Shown here piece by piece: positions 1 to 7,649 of a stretch of DNA of 64,000 nt (within the stretch, counting starts at the first letter, position 1; the number at the start of each line of letters is the position of its first letter). The stretch lies in assembly GCF_000473245.1 (NCBI RefSeq), contig NC_022524.1, positions 3,000,501 through 3,064,500 of the forward strand, given 5' to 3'. The translations under genes were made by a program, and so were the position numbers. Below the pieces are notes generated by a model that saw only the letters and a program-made list of their open reading frames with translations, was not told where the DNA came from and did no database searches. This DNA is from Bacillus infantis NRRL B-14911. GTDB taxonomy: Bacteria > Bacillota > Bacilli > Bacillales > Cytobacillaceae.

Positions 1-1201
1 AAACTCCGGGAGTGATATTATAGACAAATTGCCTGATATCAGCATCCTCAGGATTGGGAAATGACAATCCTTCCCTTGCCCCGTACCCTTCCCGGTCCAG
101 AACATGGACCGGGCTTCGTGTGGTGGACTGAAAAAAGACCCCTTCCCCCATTTGCGATGCCACTTTCATAGGGATATACATGAACTCTCCTGTTCCCAGG
201 ACAAGTGTATGATCTCCTTTTCTGCTCTTAGCCAGGAGTGCGGCTGCAGCCTCCAGGTCCTTTTCAGGCTCTTCTGCTCCCTTTTGGAGCCCGAATCTGC
301 CTGTTCCTTTGAGATAGGGGATATTACAGATCCCGCCTCCAAGCGTGATTGAAGGACTCCCGGCTTTTTCAAAAGAAAGCCCCGATTCACTAAGATTGAT
401 GAAGCATATGCTGGAGCCGCCTGCATCACGTTTTCTGTCTTCTATATTCGTTTGGATGACAGGTTCTCCTGCAGCCTGCATTTCCCCTTTTAAGAGGCTT
501 ACACTGTTGATCGTGATTCCGAGTTCTTTTTCAAGCATCTGGAATGCTGCCTGATTTTCCTGTGAACGCCAATCCAATATGGAAGCGACAGTATATTCAC
601 TGCGGGGGAATTCTGCCTGGATGGATCTGATGATATTGACTGCCGTTTTGCCTGTGGTCATTTCATCATCAACCAGGATGACTTCACGCTGATTGTCAAG
701 AAGCTCCCTGTCCGCGTAGCAGCGATGGGAGGTTGCATGAGAATGCTCTTCCTCGAAGTCTATTATGGAAACCGCTTCAGGAAGTGTTTCTCTTGTAGTA
801 TGAAAATACCCTGCTGCCTTGAAAGCATTATAAAAGCTGTGGCCAAGCGCGGTTGCAGTCTCTGCAAAGCCGATGATCACCGGATTGTACTTTTTATCAA
901 CAAAGGGAATGGACGGCCTGCTTACTCCCGGATCCAGCAAAAAGGCCTGCAGAAGCTCTTCGGTTTCCGGCAGCGGCAAGCCTTCCTTTAATTCTGCATA
1001 ACGTGCGGCCAGCAGCTCTCCCGTGATCAGCCCTTTTTCCGGATGGATGGGCAGATGCTTCCCCAGCAATTTGCTCACAAAAAGGAATGACCTTTTCTTG
1101 TTGATGCGGGCTGCCATTGTAAAAAAATGATCAACAGGTATGTTATATGGATTTTCAGTTATGTCAAGTTCAACGTTCAGCCCCTCAATAACTGGAAGCA
1201 A
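1..1201 (-). CDS. Phosphoribosyltransferase with TRSP domain, Ter stress operon (partial)
   Basis: This frame stays open on the minus strand to the window edge, so the C-terminus is missing. It contains a classic PRPP-binding motif (VILVDDEMTTGKTA) and, further on, the block LVLGTGEFMYIPM, which I recognise as the TRSP domain that follows an orotate-PRTase-like domain in tellurite-operon proteins. The conserved block MAARINKKRSF lies near the N-terminus. I chose a TTG start at 1201, because the residues before the in-frame ATG at 1117 look like part of the domain; this start overlaps the end of the upstream gene by 17 nt, implying translational coupling. Known for the family: predicted nucleotide or base transfer in a stress-linked biosynthetic module; the substrate is unknown. 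The start codon is less certain than the identity. Confidence 0.85.
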   Translation of the reverse strand, partial: MLPVIEGLNVELDITENPYNIPVDHFFTMAARINKKRSFLFVSKLLGKHLPIHPEKGLITGELLAARYAELKEGLPLPETEELLQAFLLDPGVSRPSIPFVDKKYNPVIIGFAETATALGHSFYNAFKAAGYFHTTRETLPEAVSIIDFEEEHSHATSHRCYADRELLDNQREVILVDDEMTTGKTAVNIIRSIQAEFPRSEYTVASILDWRSQENQAAFQMLEKELGITINSVSLLKGEMQAAGEPVIQTNIEDRKRDAGGSSICFINLSESGLSFEKAGSPSITLGGGICNIPYLKGTGRFGLQKGAEEPEKDLEAAAALLAKSRKGDHTLVLGTGEFMYIPMKVASQMGEGVFFQSTTRSPVHVLDREGYGAREGLSFPNPEDADIRQFVYNITPGV

Positions 1202-2381
1202 ATACTTCTTTTTCGAGCAGGTCAATGTATGAGTATTCTTCATGAAGCACCCCGTATATTTCAGATTTTAAAAGAATTTTCTGCGCCCAATATAAATGCG
1301 GCTTGATTTCATTCATTTTGTTAGAGTAGGCGCTTTTCATGACGCCAATGCTGCCTTCTGCACTGGCAGCAATATTCCTGGCATCCTCGTACTCTTCAAG
1401 GGTAACGGCATTCAAAGCCTGCACCGGCCTTATATGGGTAGGGTGGATGATCGTCTTTCCTGTCAGGCCATTGGCAATATCCATCATAATTTCACGGATC
1501 AGGCCATCCATATGCTTATCGATCAGTCCGGTCCTCATCCTGATGCCTGCTTCCCCGTACTTCTCCAGGAAGGGCGTCTGCCTCAGCTGGGGCTTTAGCA
1601 TTCTATCTTTAGAGGAGAAATATTCCCAGACCGGCCCTGATACTGTGAACTGGCTGCCGGCACGCACAAAAACATTTATAATATCAGCAATGCAGTCACG
1701 TATGACCGCAATATCATATACCGTGTTATCCGAATTTCTCCTGATGCCGTATAGACCGGAAAAATCGGTCGCCCCTATCCTGACATTAAGAATAATATCC
1801 CTATATTGTTCAAGAAGCGCTTTTATGTCCAGAAGCTCTCCGACTCTTGTTTCTTTCTGGATGATTTTCTTTGTTTCCAGAATCGGCATTGCATATAGAA
1901 CGTGGCCTTCTCTATTCCTGCGGCTGATTTCTGCCAGTGATTCTGCTCCTTCGACAGGGTCAAATTTAGGAATGACGACTCCTGTCAGCATGCTTATTTC
2001 CTGTCCCATCCTGGAAAACAGCCGCTCCAGCTGTCCATGGCTGCGGATCCTTATAAAAATAAGCGGCAGATCATCCTCCTGGAAATATCCCTTCCCCAGC
2101 TCTTGATGAAGGAGCTTAAGTTCAGCCAGCAGGCTTTCTTCAGCCTGCTCCACTTCTGAATCGCCAATGGCATCCTCCAGGCAGATCACCATGGAAGTAA
2201 GGCCAGAATGCTTCTTTGAGAGCAGATCCTGATGAATATTGGGCCTTGTTGCAGGCATATAAAGCGTTGCGCCTAAGCAATAGGACAACAGCTCTTTCGG
2301 GGAACGTTTAGAGAAGGACCCCGGCTTTTTATAAAAGAGCCTGTCAATTTCCCTGTCTTCCAAATCAGCAAATAATTTCAT
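1185..2381 (-). CDS. HpcH/HpaI aldolase / citrate lyase beta-like protein (Ter operon)
   Basis: A 398-residue protein of the CitE/HpcH TIM-barrel superfamily. The segment MVICLEDAIGD is the typical strand carrying an acidic residue for Mg2+ and acyl-CoA chemistry, and VVIPKFDP fits a later barrel strand. ATG 2381 is preferred to ATG 2399 because AGGAG lies 8 nt before it, within the longer reading frame. The gene is third in a terD-terC-aldolase-PRTase operon. Family knowledge: such CitE-like proteins are recurrent partners of TerC/TerD and TRSP-PRTases and are predicted to help make a small molecule in the tellurite and envelope stress response. The substrate cannot be inferred from the sequence. 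Confidence 0.85.
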   Translation of the reverse strand: MKLFADLEDREIDRLFYKKPGSFSKRSPKELLSYCLGATLYMPATRPNIHQDLLSKKHSGLTSMVICLEDAIGDSEVEQAEESLLAELKLLHQELGKGYFQEDDLPLIFIRIRSHGQLERLFSRMGQEISMLTGVVIPKFDPVEGAESLAEISRRNREGHVLYAMPILETKKIIQKETRVGELLDIKALLEQYRDIILNVRIGATDFSGLYGIRRNSDNTVYDIAVIRDCIADIINVFVRAGSQFTVSGPVWEYFSSKDRMLKPQLRQTPFLEKYGEAGIRMRTGLIDKHMDGLIREIMMDIANGLTGKTIIHPTHIRPVQALNAVTLEEYEDARNIAASAEGSIGVMKSAYSNKMNEIKPHLYWAQKILLKSEIYGVLHEEYSYIDLLEKEVFASSY

Positions 2382-2410
2382 TTTAATTCTCCTATTCATG
2401 CATAGTAAAA

Positions 2411-2450
2411 GAGGGGAATGCTTGTCTTAAAGGATTATTCAAGCATCCCC
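2411..2450 (-). terminator. Terminator-like hairpin between terC and the aldolase gene
   Basis: Arms at 2413-2424 and 2440-2450 pair almost completely (one bulged base). On the minus strand the hairpin is followed by CTCTTTTAC, a weak U-tract. It lies in the 174-nt gap between terC and the aldolase gene, so it may attenuate transcription within the operon or stabilise an mRNA end rather than stop transcription completely. Confidence 0.45.
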
Positions 2451-2555
2451 CTAAGCATATTTGTCCAATCTAAGAAGCTTTCAAACTGCCAAAAAAGGAT
2501 AAAAAGAAAAGGAGCGGACAATTGTCAGTTCCCTTTCCTTGTTTCTATACGTCTG

Positions 2556-3329
2556 TCAGTTGCTTTTCTGGCCCTGCTCAGCCTTCTTTTTATTCATAAA
2601 GTGGACGATGAAAGTCGCTCCGAAGACTACTATCAGCAGAAGGAAGAAATAGATATGATCAATGTGGATATGGAATACTCCAAGGAGCATCTTCACAGCA
2701 ATGAGCAAAATCAGCACATATGCGCTTGTTTCCAGCTCAGGCACTTTATCGATCAGCTTAAGGAATACTCCTGCTACACCACGCATCATCAGGACCCCAA
2801 GCATTCCGCCGAGAAGAAGTACCCAGATTTGATCACTGACTCCAAATGCCGCCAGGACGCTGTCAACTGAGAAAGCTATATCCATAAGTTCTACCGCTGC
2901 TACTGTTCCCCAGAAGGTACCAAACAGGCGGATCAGCAAACCGCTTTGATTGAGGCCTTCAAGCTCCTCATCATCGCCGACGCCTTTCTTCTTATCAATG
3001 AAATATTTAATAGCAAGCCATGCCAGGTAGCCGGCTCCCAAAATCTTTACCCACCACAGCTTAATCAGGAATACCCCAATTCCAATTGCAATGAAACGGA
3101 AGAGGTATGCCCCAAGCAATCCGTAGAATAGAGCCTTTTTCCGCTGCTCCGGCGGAAGGTGTTTTACCATAACAGCCAGTACAAGTGCATTGTCGGCTGA
3201 AAGCAGTCCTTCCAGGATTACGAGTGTTCCGATAAGTCCCCAGCTAACAGGGTCGCTTAGAACTTCCGCCCACATCTGCCAGTCAAAGAATGCGGCATAT
3301 GTATCTATAAAACCTTGAAAAATTGTCAT
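2556..3329 (-). CDS. TerC family integral membrane protein
   Basis: A 257-residue polytopic membrane protein with the family signature ILEGLLSADNALVLA near the N-terminus and a second acidic membrane motif, ELMDIAFSVDSVLAAFG. About seven hydrophobic segments are visible. TerC proteins act in tellurite, metal-ion (notably Mn2+) and membrane stress, and acidic residues in the membrane suggest metal transport. The start at 3329 is chosen because GGAGG lies just upstream, inside a slightly longer frame beginning at 3347, which lacks a good site. It sits directly downstream of terD and matches the yceF position of the B. subtilis yce operon. I cannot tell YceF and YkoY type proteins apart by eye. 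Confidence 0.92.
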   Translation of the reverse strand: MTIFQGFIDTYAAFFDWQMWAEVLSDPVSWGLIGTLVILEGLLSADNALVLAVMVKHLPPEQRKKALFYGLLGAYLFRFIAIGIGVFLIKLWWVKILGAGYLAWLAIKYFIDKKKGVGDDEELEGLNQSGLLIRLFGTFWGTVAAVELMDIAFSVDSVLAAFGVSDQIWVLLLGGMLGVLMMRGVAGVFLKLIDKVPELETSAYVLILLIAVKMLLGVFHIHIDHIYFFLLLIVVFGATFIVHFMNKKKAEQGQKSN

Positions 3330-3370
3330 CTCTTGAAGTTCCTCCATTACCTTATATAAGTGCTAACGAA

Positions 3371-3391
3371 AGACCCGGCAGAGCCGAGTCT
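3371..3391 (-). terminator. Weak hairpin between terD and terC
   Basis: A short GC-rich stem (arms AGACTCGGC and GCCGGGTCT) is followed on the minus strand by TTTCGTT. It is probably an attenuator or an mRNA 3'-end stabiliser rather than a full terminator, since terC follows within 45 nt. Confidence 0.35.
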
Positions 3392-3415
3392 CAAAGATCA
3401 ATAATAAAAAAGGGA

Positions 3416-3997
3416 TTATCCAATCTGCAGGCCAAAGTCAGTTGCAAGTGCACCAAGGCCGCCCTGATAGCCGGACCCGATCGCGCTGAATTTCCACTCT
3501 CCGCCGTGCCTGTACAGTTCGCCTACAACAAGTGCAGTCTCGATGGAGAAGTCTTCTCCAAGGTCATAGCGGATCAGCTCTTCATTTGTTTCGCCGTTAA
3601 GGATGCGGACATAAGAATTGGAAACCTGCCCGAAGTTCTGGCTGCGCGCCTCGCCATCATGGATTGTGATAGTGAATGTAATGCGCTGGACATTTGCCGG
3701 TACAGCACCGAGCTCAACCTTTACCTGCTCATCATCGCCTTCTCCTTCGCCTGTCCGGTTATCTCCGGTATGTACGACAGAGCCGTTTCCGCCTGTTGTG
3801 TTATTATAGAAAACGAAATCCGCCTCAGAAGTAACCTTGCCGTTTTCCCCAAGAAGGAAAACCGAGGAATCAAGGTCAAAGTCTGCTCCTCCGTCATACT
3901 TATTTACATCCCAGCCTACCCCTACGATTACATTTGTGAGGCCCGGATTGGATTTTGTCAAATCTACCTTCTGTCCTTTTGATAAACTAACTGCCAT
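3416..3997 (-). CDS. TerD family stress protein
   Basis: A 193-residue soluble protein, the normal TerD length. It begins with the family pattern [15 protein letters not shown] and carries the acidic calcium-binding segment [14 protein letters not shown] around residues 36-49, with [16 protein letters not shown] further on. ATG 3997 is preferred to 4012 because GGAGG stands 9 nt before it. TerD domains bind Ca2+ and act with TerC in tellurite, oxidative and envelope stress. This is the first gene of the operon; a sigma-W type promoter lies about 35 nt upstream of the start. It corresponds to yceC/yceD/yceE of B. subtilis, but here there is a single copy. Confidence 0.95.
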   Translation of the reverse strand: MAVSLSKGQKVDLTKSNPGLTNVIVGVGWDVNKYDGGADFDLDSSVFLLGENGKVTSEADFVFYNNTTGGNGSVVHTGDNRTGEGEGDDEQVKVELGAVPANVQRITFTITIHDGEARSQNFGQVSNSYVRILNGETNEELIRYDLGEDFSIETALVVGELYRHGGEWKFSAIGSGYQGGLGALATDFGLQIG

Positions 3998-4030
3998 TTT
4001 TTCTACCTCCAATTATTGTGATAGTATGCT

Positions 4031-4056
4031 TACGTTTCAATCTTTAAAAAGTTTCA
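4031..4056 (-). promoter_or_regulatory. Sigma-W (ECF) promoter of the ter operon
   Basis: On the minus strand TGAAAC (4056-4051) is followed after exactly 16 nt by CGTA (4034-4031). This equals the B. subtilis sigma-W consensus TGAAAC-N16-CGTA. The predicted start of transcription lies near 4024, about 25 nt before the terD start codon. The B. subtilis yce operon is known to be controlled by extracytoplasmic-function sigma factors, which supports the call. Overlapping recognition by sigma-M or sigma-X is possible. Confidence 0.8.
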
Positions 4057-4101
4057 AAACTACAAGCATATTTTTTCATATTTTTGCTTACATTTCAAAT
4101 C

Positions 4102-4692
4102 TCAGCTCAGCCATTTTGGCGGAGTATTTTTATTCCAGTAGATGGAACCCAGCTCATGATGCTTTTGGAAGGCATCCTCAGAGGTATGGTAGTGGAAGTT
4201 GAACCAGTATCCCTCCTGGGGCGGATGGTCCCTCCTGACATGAAAACGAAGGACATCTTCATTGGATTGCCGGTTGACAATATGGAAGATTTTTTCCGAG
4301 TTGCCCCCGCCAGGCCATTCGGTAATTTCCAGATTGCCCAGGTCGCTCCCTGGTATCCTTGCAGCTGTTTCCTCCACTGCTTTTTCAATATTCGGCAGGA
4401 TGACTTCACGGAACTCATCTTCTATGACGGGTTTGATCTTTCCCCCGAACTTAATATAAGACTGGTTCTCCGCCTCCTGGACAGCAGCCTGGATGAACCT
4501 TTGCCTGATCGATTCCTCATCCTCCTCAGGTGCAGCAAGGTCCAGTCCTTCTGCCTGTGCCTCCAGGACATCGCGCTTAGGGGACCTGTCCTGGTTTGCA
4601 TTATCATACAAAAATGCCTGTGATGGCGTAACCAGCCCAAAGGTAAGGATGGTTACCATCACCACAAACGATTTGCGCAGCCACTTAGGCAT
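4102..4692 (-). CDS. ypjP: YpjP family protein with N-terminal signal/anchor
   Basis: A 196-residue protein. Residues 1-27 form a charged start followed by a hydrophobic stretch ending TPSQA, consistent with a signal peptide or membrane anchor, so the rest should be outside the membrane. The C-terminus carries FNFHYHTSEDAFQKHHELG and IYWNKNTPPKW, which I recognise from B. subtilis YpjP. GGAGGG precedes the ATG by 6 nt. The function is unknown. In B. subtilis it is also found in the yp-region near ypiP. It probably has its own transcript; no partner gene adjoins it closely. Confidence 0.85.
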   Translation of the reverse strand: MPKWLRKSFVVMVTILTFGLVTPSQAFLYDNANQDRSPKRDVLEAQAEGLDLAAPEEDEESIRQRFIQAAVQEAENQSYIKFGGKIKPVIEDEFREVILPNIEKAVEETAARIPGSDLGNLEITEWPGGGNSEKIFHIVNRQSNEDVLRFHVRRDHPPQEGYWFNFHYHTSEDAFQKHHELGSIYWNKNTPPKWLS

Positions 4693-4720
4693 TTTTATCC
4701 CTCCTCATAAAAGGCTATTT

Positions 4721-5902
4721 TCATGCGGTAGATTTCTTTTTTAATATGCCGGAAGAGCTTATTTTCCGAGCGGCCTGCCGGAGCCTGCCTTCAGGCTGAA
4801 CGAGTGCAATCCGTACGAATCCCTCGCCGGCCGCACCGAACGCGCTTCCCGGTGTAACAGCCACTCCAGCTTCCTCCAGCATGCGGATGCTGAACTCCCT
4901 GGAGCTGGTGCCGTTTGGAATTTCTGCCCAGAGGAACATCGAACCTTTCGGGCTGTCGACATCCCAGCCTGCCTCCCGAAGGCTTTCTACTAGGGCATCC
5001 CTGCGTTTCCTGTAGACCTCTCTTGATTCGGCCAGGAAACCCGACTGATCCTCAAGAGCCCTGGCAGCCGCGGTCTGGATGGGATGGAATACACCGTAAT
5101 CCAGATGGGATTTCAGGTCTGAAATCATGCGGATGATGTCTTCATTCCCAGCTGCATAGGCAATCCGGCAGCCTGCCATGTTGAAGCTCTTAGAAAGGGA
5201 ATTCATTTCTATCCCTGTTTCAAACGCGCCTTCGACAGCTAAAAAGCTTACCGGTTTTTCTTCAAAATAGAGCTCAGAGTATGCAAAATCATGCAATATC
5301 ACAATCTCGTATTTTTTGGCAAACTCTATTGCCTCCCTGAAAAATGCTTCATTCGCAAGGCCTGGCACAGGATTGCCGGGAAAGTTCAAGATCATCATCC
5401 TCGCCTTTTTCCTTATTTCTTCCGGTATTTCTGAGAAATCCGGGAGAAATTGCTTTTCTTTCATGAGAGGCATTGAATATATCTTTGCCCCTGCCAGGGC
5501 GGCACCCGCTGCATATGCGGTATATCCTGGATCGGGCATCAGTATATAATCGCCCGTGCTGCACAAAGCAAGCGGCAGATGGACGAGACCTTCCTGGGAG
5601 CCTATAAGGAGGGAGCATTGTTCCTTGGGATCTATGTATACACCGTGATTATTCTGGTAATAAGAGCTGACTGCATTGCAGAAGCTTTCTGTCCCCGCAA
5701 GGGAGTAGCCGTATTGGGTGCTGTCCAGCGCTCCCTCAGCGATCGCCTCCCTGATAAATAACGGAGGGGGCAGGTCAGGGCTGCCGATGCTCAGATCGAT
5801 CACATCTTCACCTGCTGAGATCTTCGCTTTCTTCATACGGGACAGTTCTGCAAATACACTTTCCCCAAATGCTTCCATTCTCTCTGCCATGGATATCTTC
5901 AT
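4721..5902 (-). CDS. Class I/II PLP-dependent aminotransferase (DapL-like)
   Basis: A 393-residue fold-type I aminotransferase. Visible motifs are IDLSIGSPD near the N-terminus, NFPGNPVPG (about 173-181), HDFAYSEL (about 204-211) and SLSKSF, whose lysine (K238) should form the Schiff base with PLP. The start at 5902 follows GGAGGG by 7 nt; an upstream in-frame ATG at 5920 lacks a good site. Proteins like this are often labelled LL-diaminopimelate aminotransferase, but the family also includes aspartate, aromatic and other transaminases, so the substrate is open. It ends 28 nt upstream of the ypjP start and may be co-transcribed with it. Confidence 0.85.
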   Translation of the reverse strand: MKISMAERMEAFGESVFAELSRMKKAKISAGEDVIDLSIGSPDLPPPLFIREAIAEGALDSTQYGYSLAGTESFCNAVSSYYQNNHGVYIDPKEQCSLLIGSQEGLVHLPLALCSTGDYILMPDPGYTAYAAGAALAGAKIYSMPLMKEKQFLPDFSEIPEEIRKKARMMILNFPGNPVPGLANEAFFREAIEFAKKYEIVILHDFAYSELYFEEKPVSFLAVEGAFETGIEMNSLSKSFNMAGCRIAYAAGNEDIIRMISDLKSHLDYGVFHPIQTAAARALEDQSGFLAESREVYRKRRDALVESLREAGWDVDSPKGSMFLWAEIPNGTSSREFSIRMLEEAGVAVTPGSAFGAAGEGFVRIALVQPEGRLRQAARKISSSGILKKKSTA

Positions 5903-6102
5903 ACTAGTACCCTCCAGCATTCTTAAAAGCCTGATGCTTACTTAGAAAATATTATACTCTTTTTTTAGGAAAAAAGAAAAATTGGGGAGAAAAATTTTTG
6001 AAAAAAAAGAAAGTTTCCTAGAAAAATGAGATTAAAGGGAGAAAATATTGGGGATAATATAAGACTAATGGTAAATGAATACATAGTCCGAGGAGGATAA
6101 TA

Positions 6103-6180
6103 ATGGAGTGGGAAATTGTTTTTGTTGCTGTAAGCCTGCTGATGCTGGGATATTTTGTATTCCTGTCGATTACGGATTAA
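6103..6180 (+). CDS. 25-residue single-span membrane peptide
   Basis: A very short gene with a strong site (GAGGAGG, 7 nt before ATG). It encodes 25 residues: an acidic tip (MEWE), about 17 hydrophobic residues and a short tail (SITD). An excellent bidirectional terminator begins 4 nt after the stop, which argues for a real transcription unit. The form resembles small accessory subunits of membrane complexes such as KdpF- or CydS-like peptides, but no such partner adjoins it, so I assign no function. Confidence 0.6.
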   Translation: MEWEIVFVAVSLLMLGYFVFLSITD

Positions 6181-6183
6181 AAT

Positions 6184-6245
6184 GCAAGCAAAATAAAAAC
6201 CAAGGCGCAGGGGAATCCCTGCGCCTTGGTTTTTATTTTGCTTGC
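6184..6245. terminator. Strong bidirectional terminator
   Basis: A 62-nt near-perfect palindrome: a GC-rich core (arms AAGGCGCAGGG and CCCTGCGCCTT, loop GAAT) flanked by A-rich and T-rich arms on both sides. It serves the small peptide gene on plus and ypiP on minus. Confidence 0.92.
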
Positions 6246-7022
6246 TTATTTTTTTCTTTCCAGAACTCCAAAGTGAAAGCGGGAAGATTTCCGCCGGTAA
6301 ACCTCAAAGCCGAAGGTGCTGAATCTTTCGCTCCGGAAATGGTCTTTCAGGACGACCCTCTTCCGCGAAACCCTTTTGGCTTCTTCTATCAGCTCCCCGG
6401 ACAGCCCATACACAGCAAACTTAGCCAGTTCCTTGATTCCGTCGGAGTCCAACAGTTTTTCCTCGAACATGGGGTCAAAGTATACAATATCTGCGGACTG
6501 GTCCTGCCTGCCCTTCAAGTAGTCAAGGGAGAGAGCACTGATGACCTCGACCCTCTCCATCGCCTCATCCATTTGCGGAACTCCGGATTTCCAGGTTTTA
6601 AGCCCCTTCTCTGCGAGATAAGCAAGGAAGGGATTACCTTCCACACCGGTCACTTTACCGGAAGGACCGGCTGCATAGCTTGCGATGATGCTGTCTGAAG
6701 CAAGGCCGAGCGTGCAGTCCGCCACTGTGTCCCCGGGCTCGATTTTCGCTGCTTCCAAAAAAGGGTCAGACTCGCCTCTCATCAGCCTTTTTATCCTGAA
6801 TGCTGCGGAATTCGGATGAAAGAAGTACGGTGAGCTTTTTCCATATGAAAATAATTCGAGCCTGTTTTTGCCATATACGATGCAATCATCCTTCCACTGC
6901 TCCTGCAGTGAAGAGACAGAATGGCTCTTTCGGGGATGAAAGGCGACGCCAAGTTCAGCTGCCGCTTCTTTTGCCGCCTGGATCATGCCAGGGCTTGTCC
7001 TGCCCGCTGTAGTTACAAACAT
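6246..7022 (-). CDS. ypiP: SAM-dependent methyltransferase, YpiP family (RsmJ-like)
   Basis: A 258-residue protein with class I methyltransferase motifs: VADCTLGLASDS (SAM loop), VTGVEGN (acidic residue after beta-2) and YFDPMFEE in the catalytic position, as in RsmJ-like N-methyltransferases. Residues SSPYFFHPNSAAFR form the conserved pre-domain. The start at 7022 has AGGAAGG 8 nt upstream; the in-frame ATG at 7070 does not. B. subtilis YpiP has almost the same length and the neighbours agree. The target (RNA or protein) is unknown. It forms its own unit, with terminators at both ends. Confidence 0.87.
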   Translation of the reverse strand: MFVTTAGRTSPGMIQAAKEAAAELGVAFHPRKSHSVSSLQEQWKDDCIVYGKNRLELFSYGKSSPYFFHPNSAAFRIKRLMRGESDPFLEAAKIEPGDTVADCTLGLASDSIIASYAAGPSGKVTGVEGNPFLAYLAEKGLKTWKSGVPQMDEAMERVEVISALSLDYLKGRQDQSADIVYFDPMFEEKLLDSDGIKELAKFAVYGLSGELIEEAKRVSRKRVVLKDHFRSERFSTFGFEVYRRKSSRFHFGVLERKK

Positions 7023-7093
7023 CTTTTCTACCTTCCTGACTGAATAGTAATAATCTCTTTTTGTCACCAAGATATTTCTCTTTTGAGAAAAGG

Positions 7094-7131
7094 CAAAAAA
7101 TGCGAAAGGATGCCTTTTACGGCATCCTTTC
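7094..7131 (-). terminator. Terminator downstream of brxB
   Basis: An 11-bp perfect stem (arms GAAAGGATGCC and GGCATCCTTTC, 6-nt loop) is followed on the minus strand by GCATTTTTT. It lies 9 nt after the brxB stop codon. Confidence 0.9.
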
Positions 7132-7139
7132 TGTGTTGT

Positions 7140-7574
7140 TCAGCAGTTTTCCTCAAATGCAGCCAGAAGATTTTCCATGATGGTCTCCATCGGGAAGCCT
7201 TCAATATCATGGCGCGGGATAAAGTGTACAACTTCCTTTCCCTTCATTAAAGCCATGCTTGGTGAAGAAGGCTCAATCCCATCGAAATATTCACGCATCT
7301 TTGCTGTCGCTTCTTTATCCTGCCCGGCAAATACAGTGACAAGGTGATCAGGCTTCTTTTCAGCATGCATAACAGCCTGGGTCGCAGCAGGACGCGCCAG
7401 TCCGGCCGCACATCCGCAGACAGAGTTAACAACCACGAGCGTTGTCCCTTCTGTACTTTCCATAAACTGTTCAACCTCATCTTCTGTTGTTAGCTCATTG
7501 AAGCCTGCGCGTGTAAGCTCTGCACGCATCGGCTTTACCATCTGCCTCATATATTCTTCATATGCCATAGACAT
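7140..7574 (-). CDS. brxB: Bacilliredoxin BrxB (YphP)
   Basis: A 144-residue thioredoxin-fold protein of the DUF1094/BrxA-BrxB family. The diagnostic CGC motif is at residues 53-55 (NSVCGCAAG). Bacilliredoxins remove bacillithiol from S-bacillithiolated proteins after oxidative stress, in the cytoplasm. GGAGG is 9 nt before the ATG, and the length equals that of B. subtilis YphP. As in B. subtilis it lies next to ilvD, and dihydroxy-acid dehydratase, an Fe-S enzyme, is an oxidant-sensitive client pathway; co-transcription is possible because the gap is only 75 nt. Confidence 0.95.
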   Translation of the reverse strand: MSMAYEEYMRQMVKPMRAELTRAGFNELTTEDEVEQFMESTEGTTLVVVNSVCGCAAGLARPAATQAVMHAEKKPDHLVTVFAGQDKEATAKMREYFDGIEPSSPSMALMKGKEVVHFIPRHDIEGFPMETIMENLLAAFEENC

Positions 7575-7649
7575 GTTTGATTGCCTCCTTTAAACGTTTG
7601 CAATGATAGCATACTATAACATCAGCTCTGATTGCAATTGGAGGGCACT

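Noticed and set aside
1339-2106. 255-codon frame antisense to the aldolase gene
   Set aside because: The opposite strand encodes a clear enzyme; this long frame is a by-product of its codon use.
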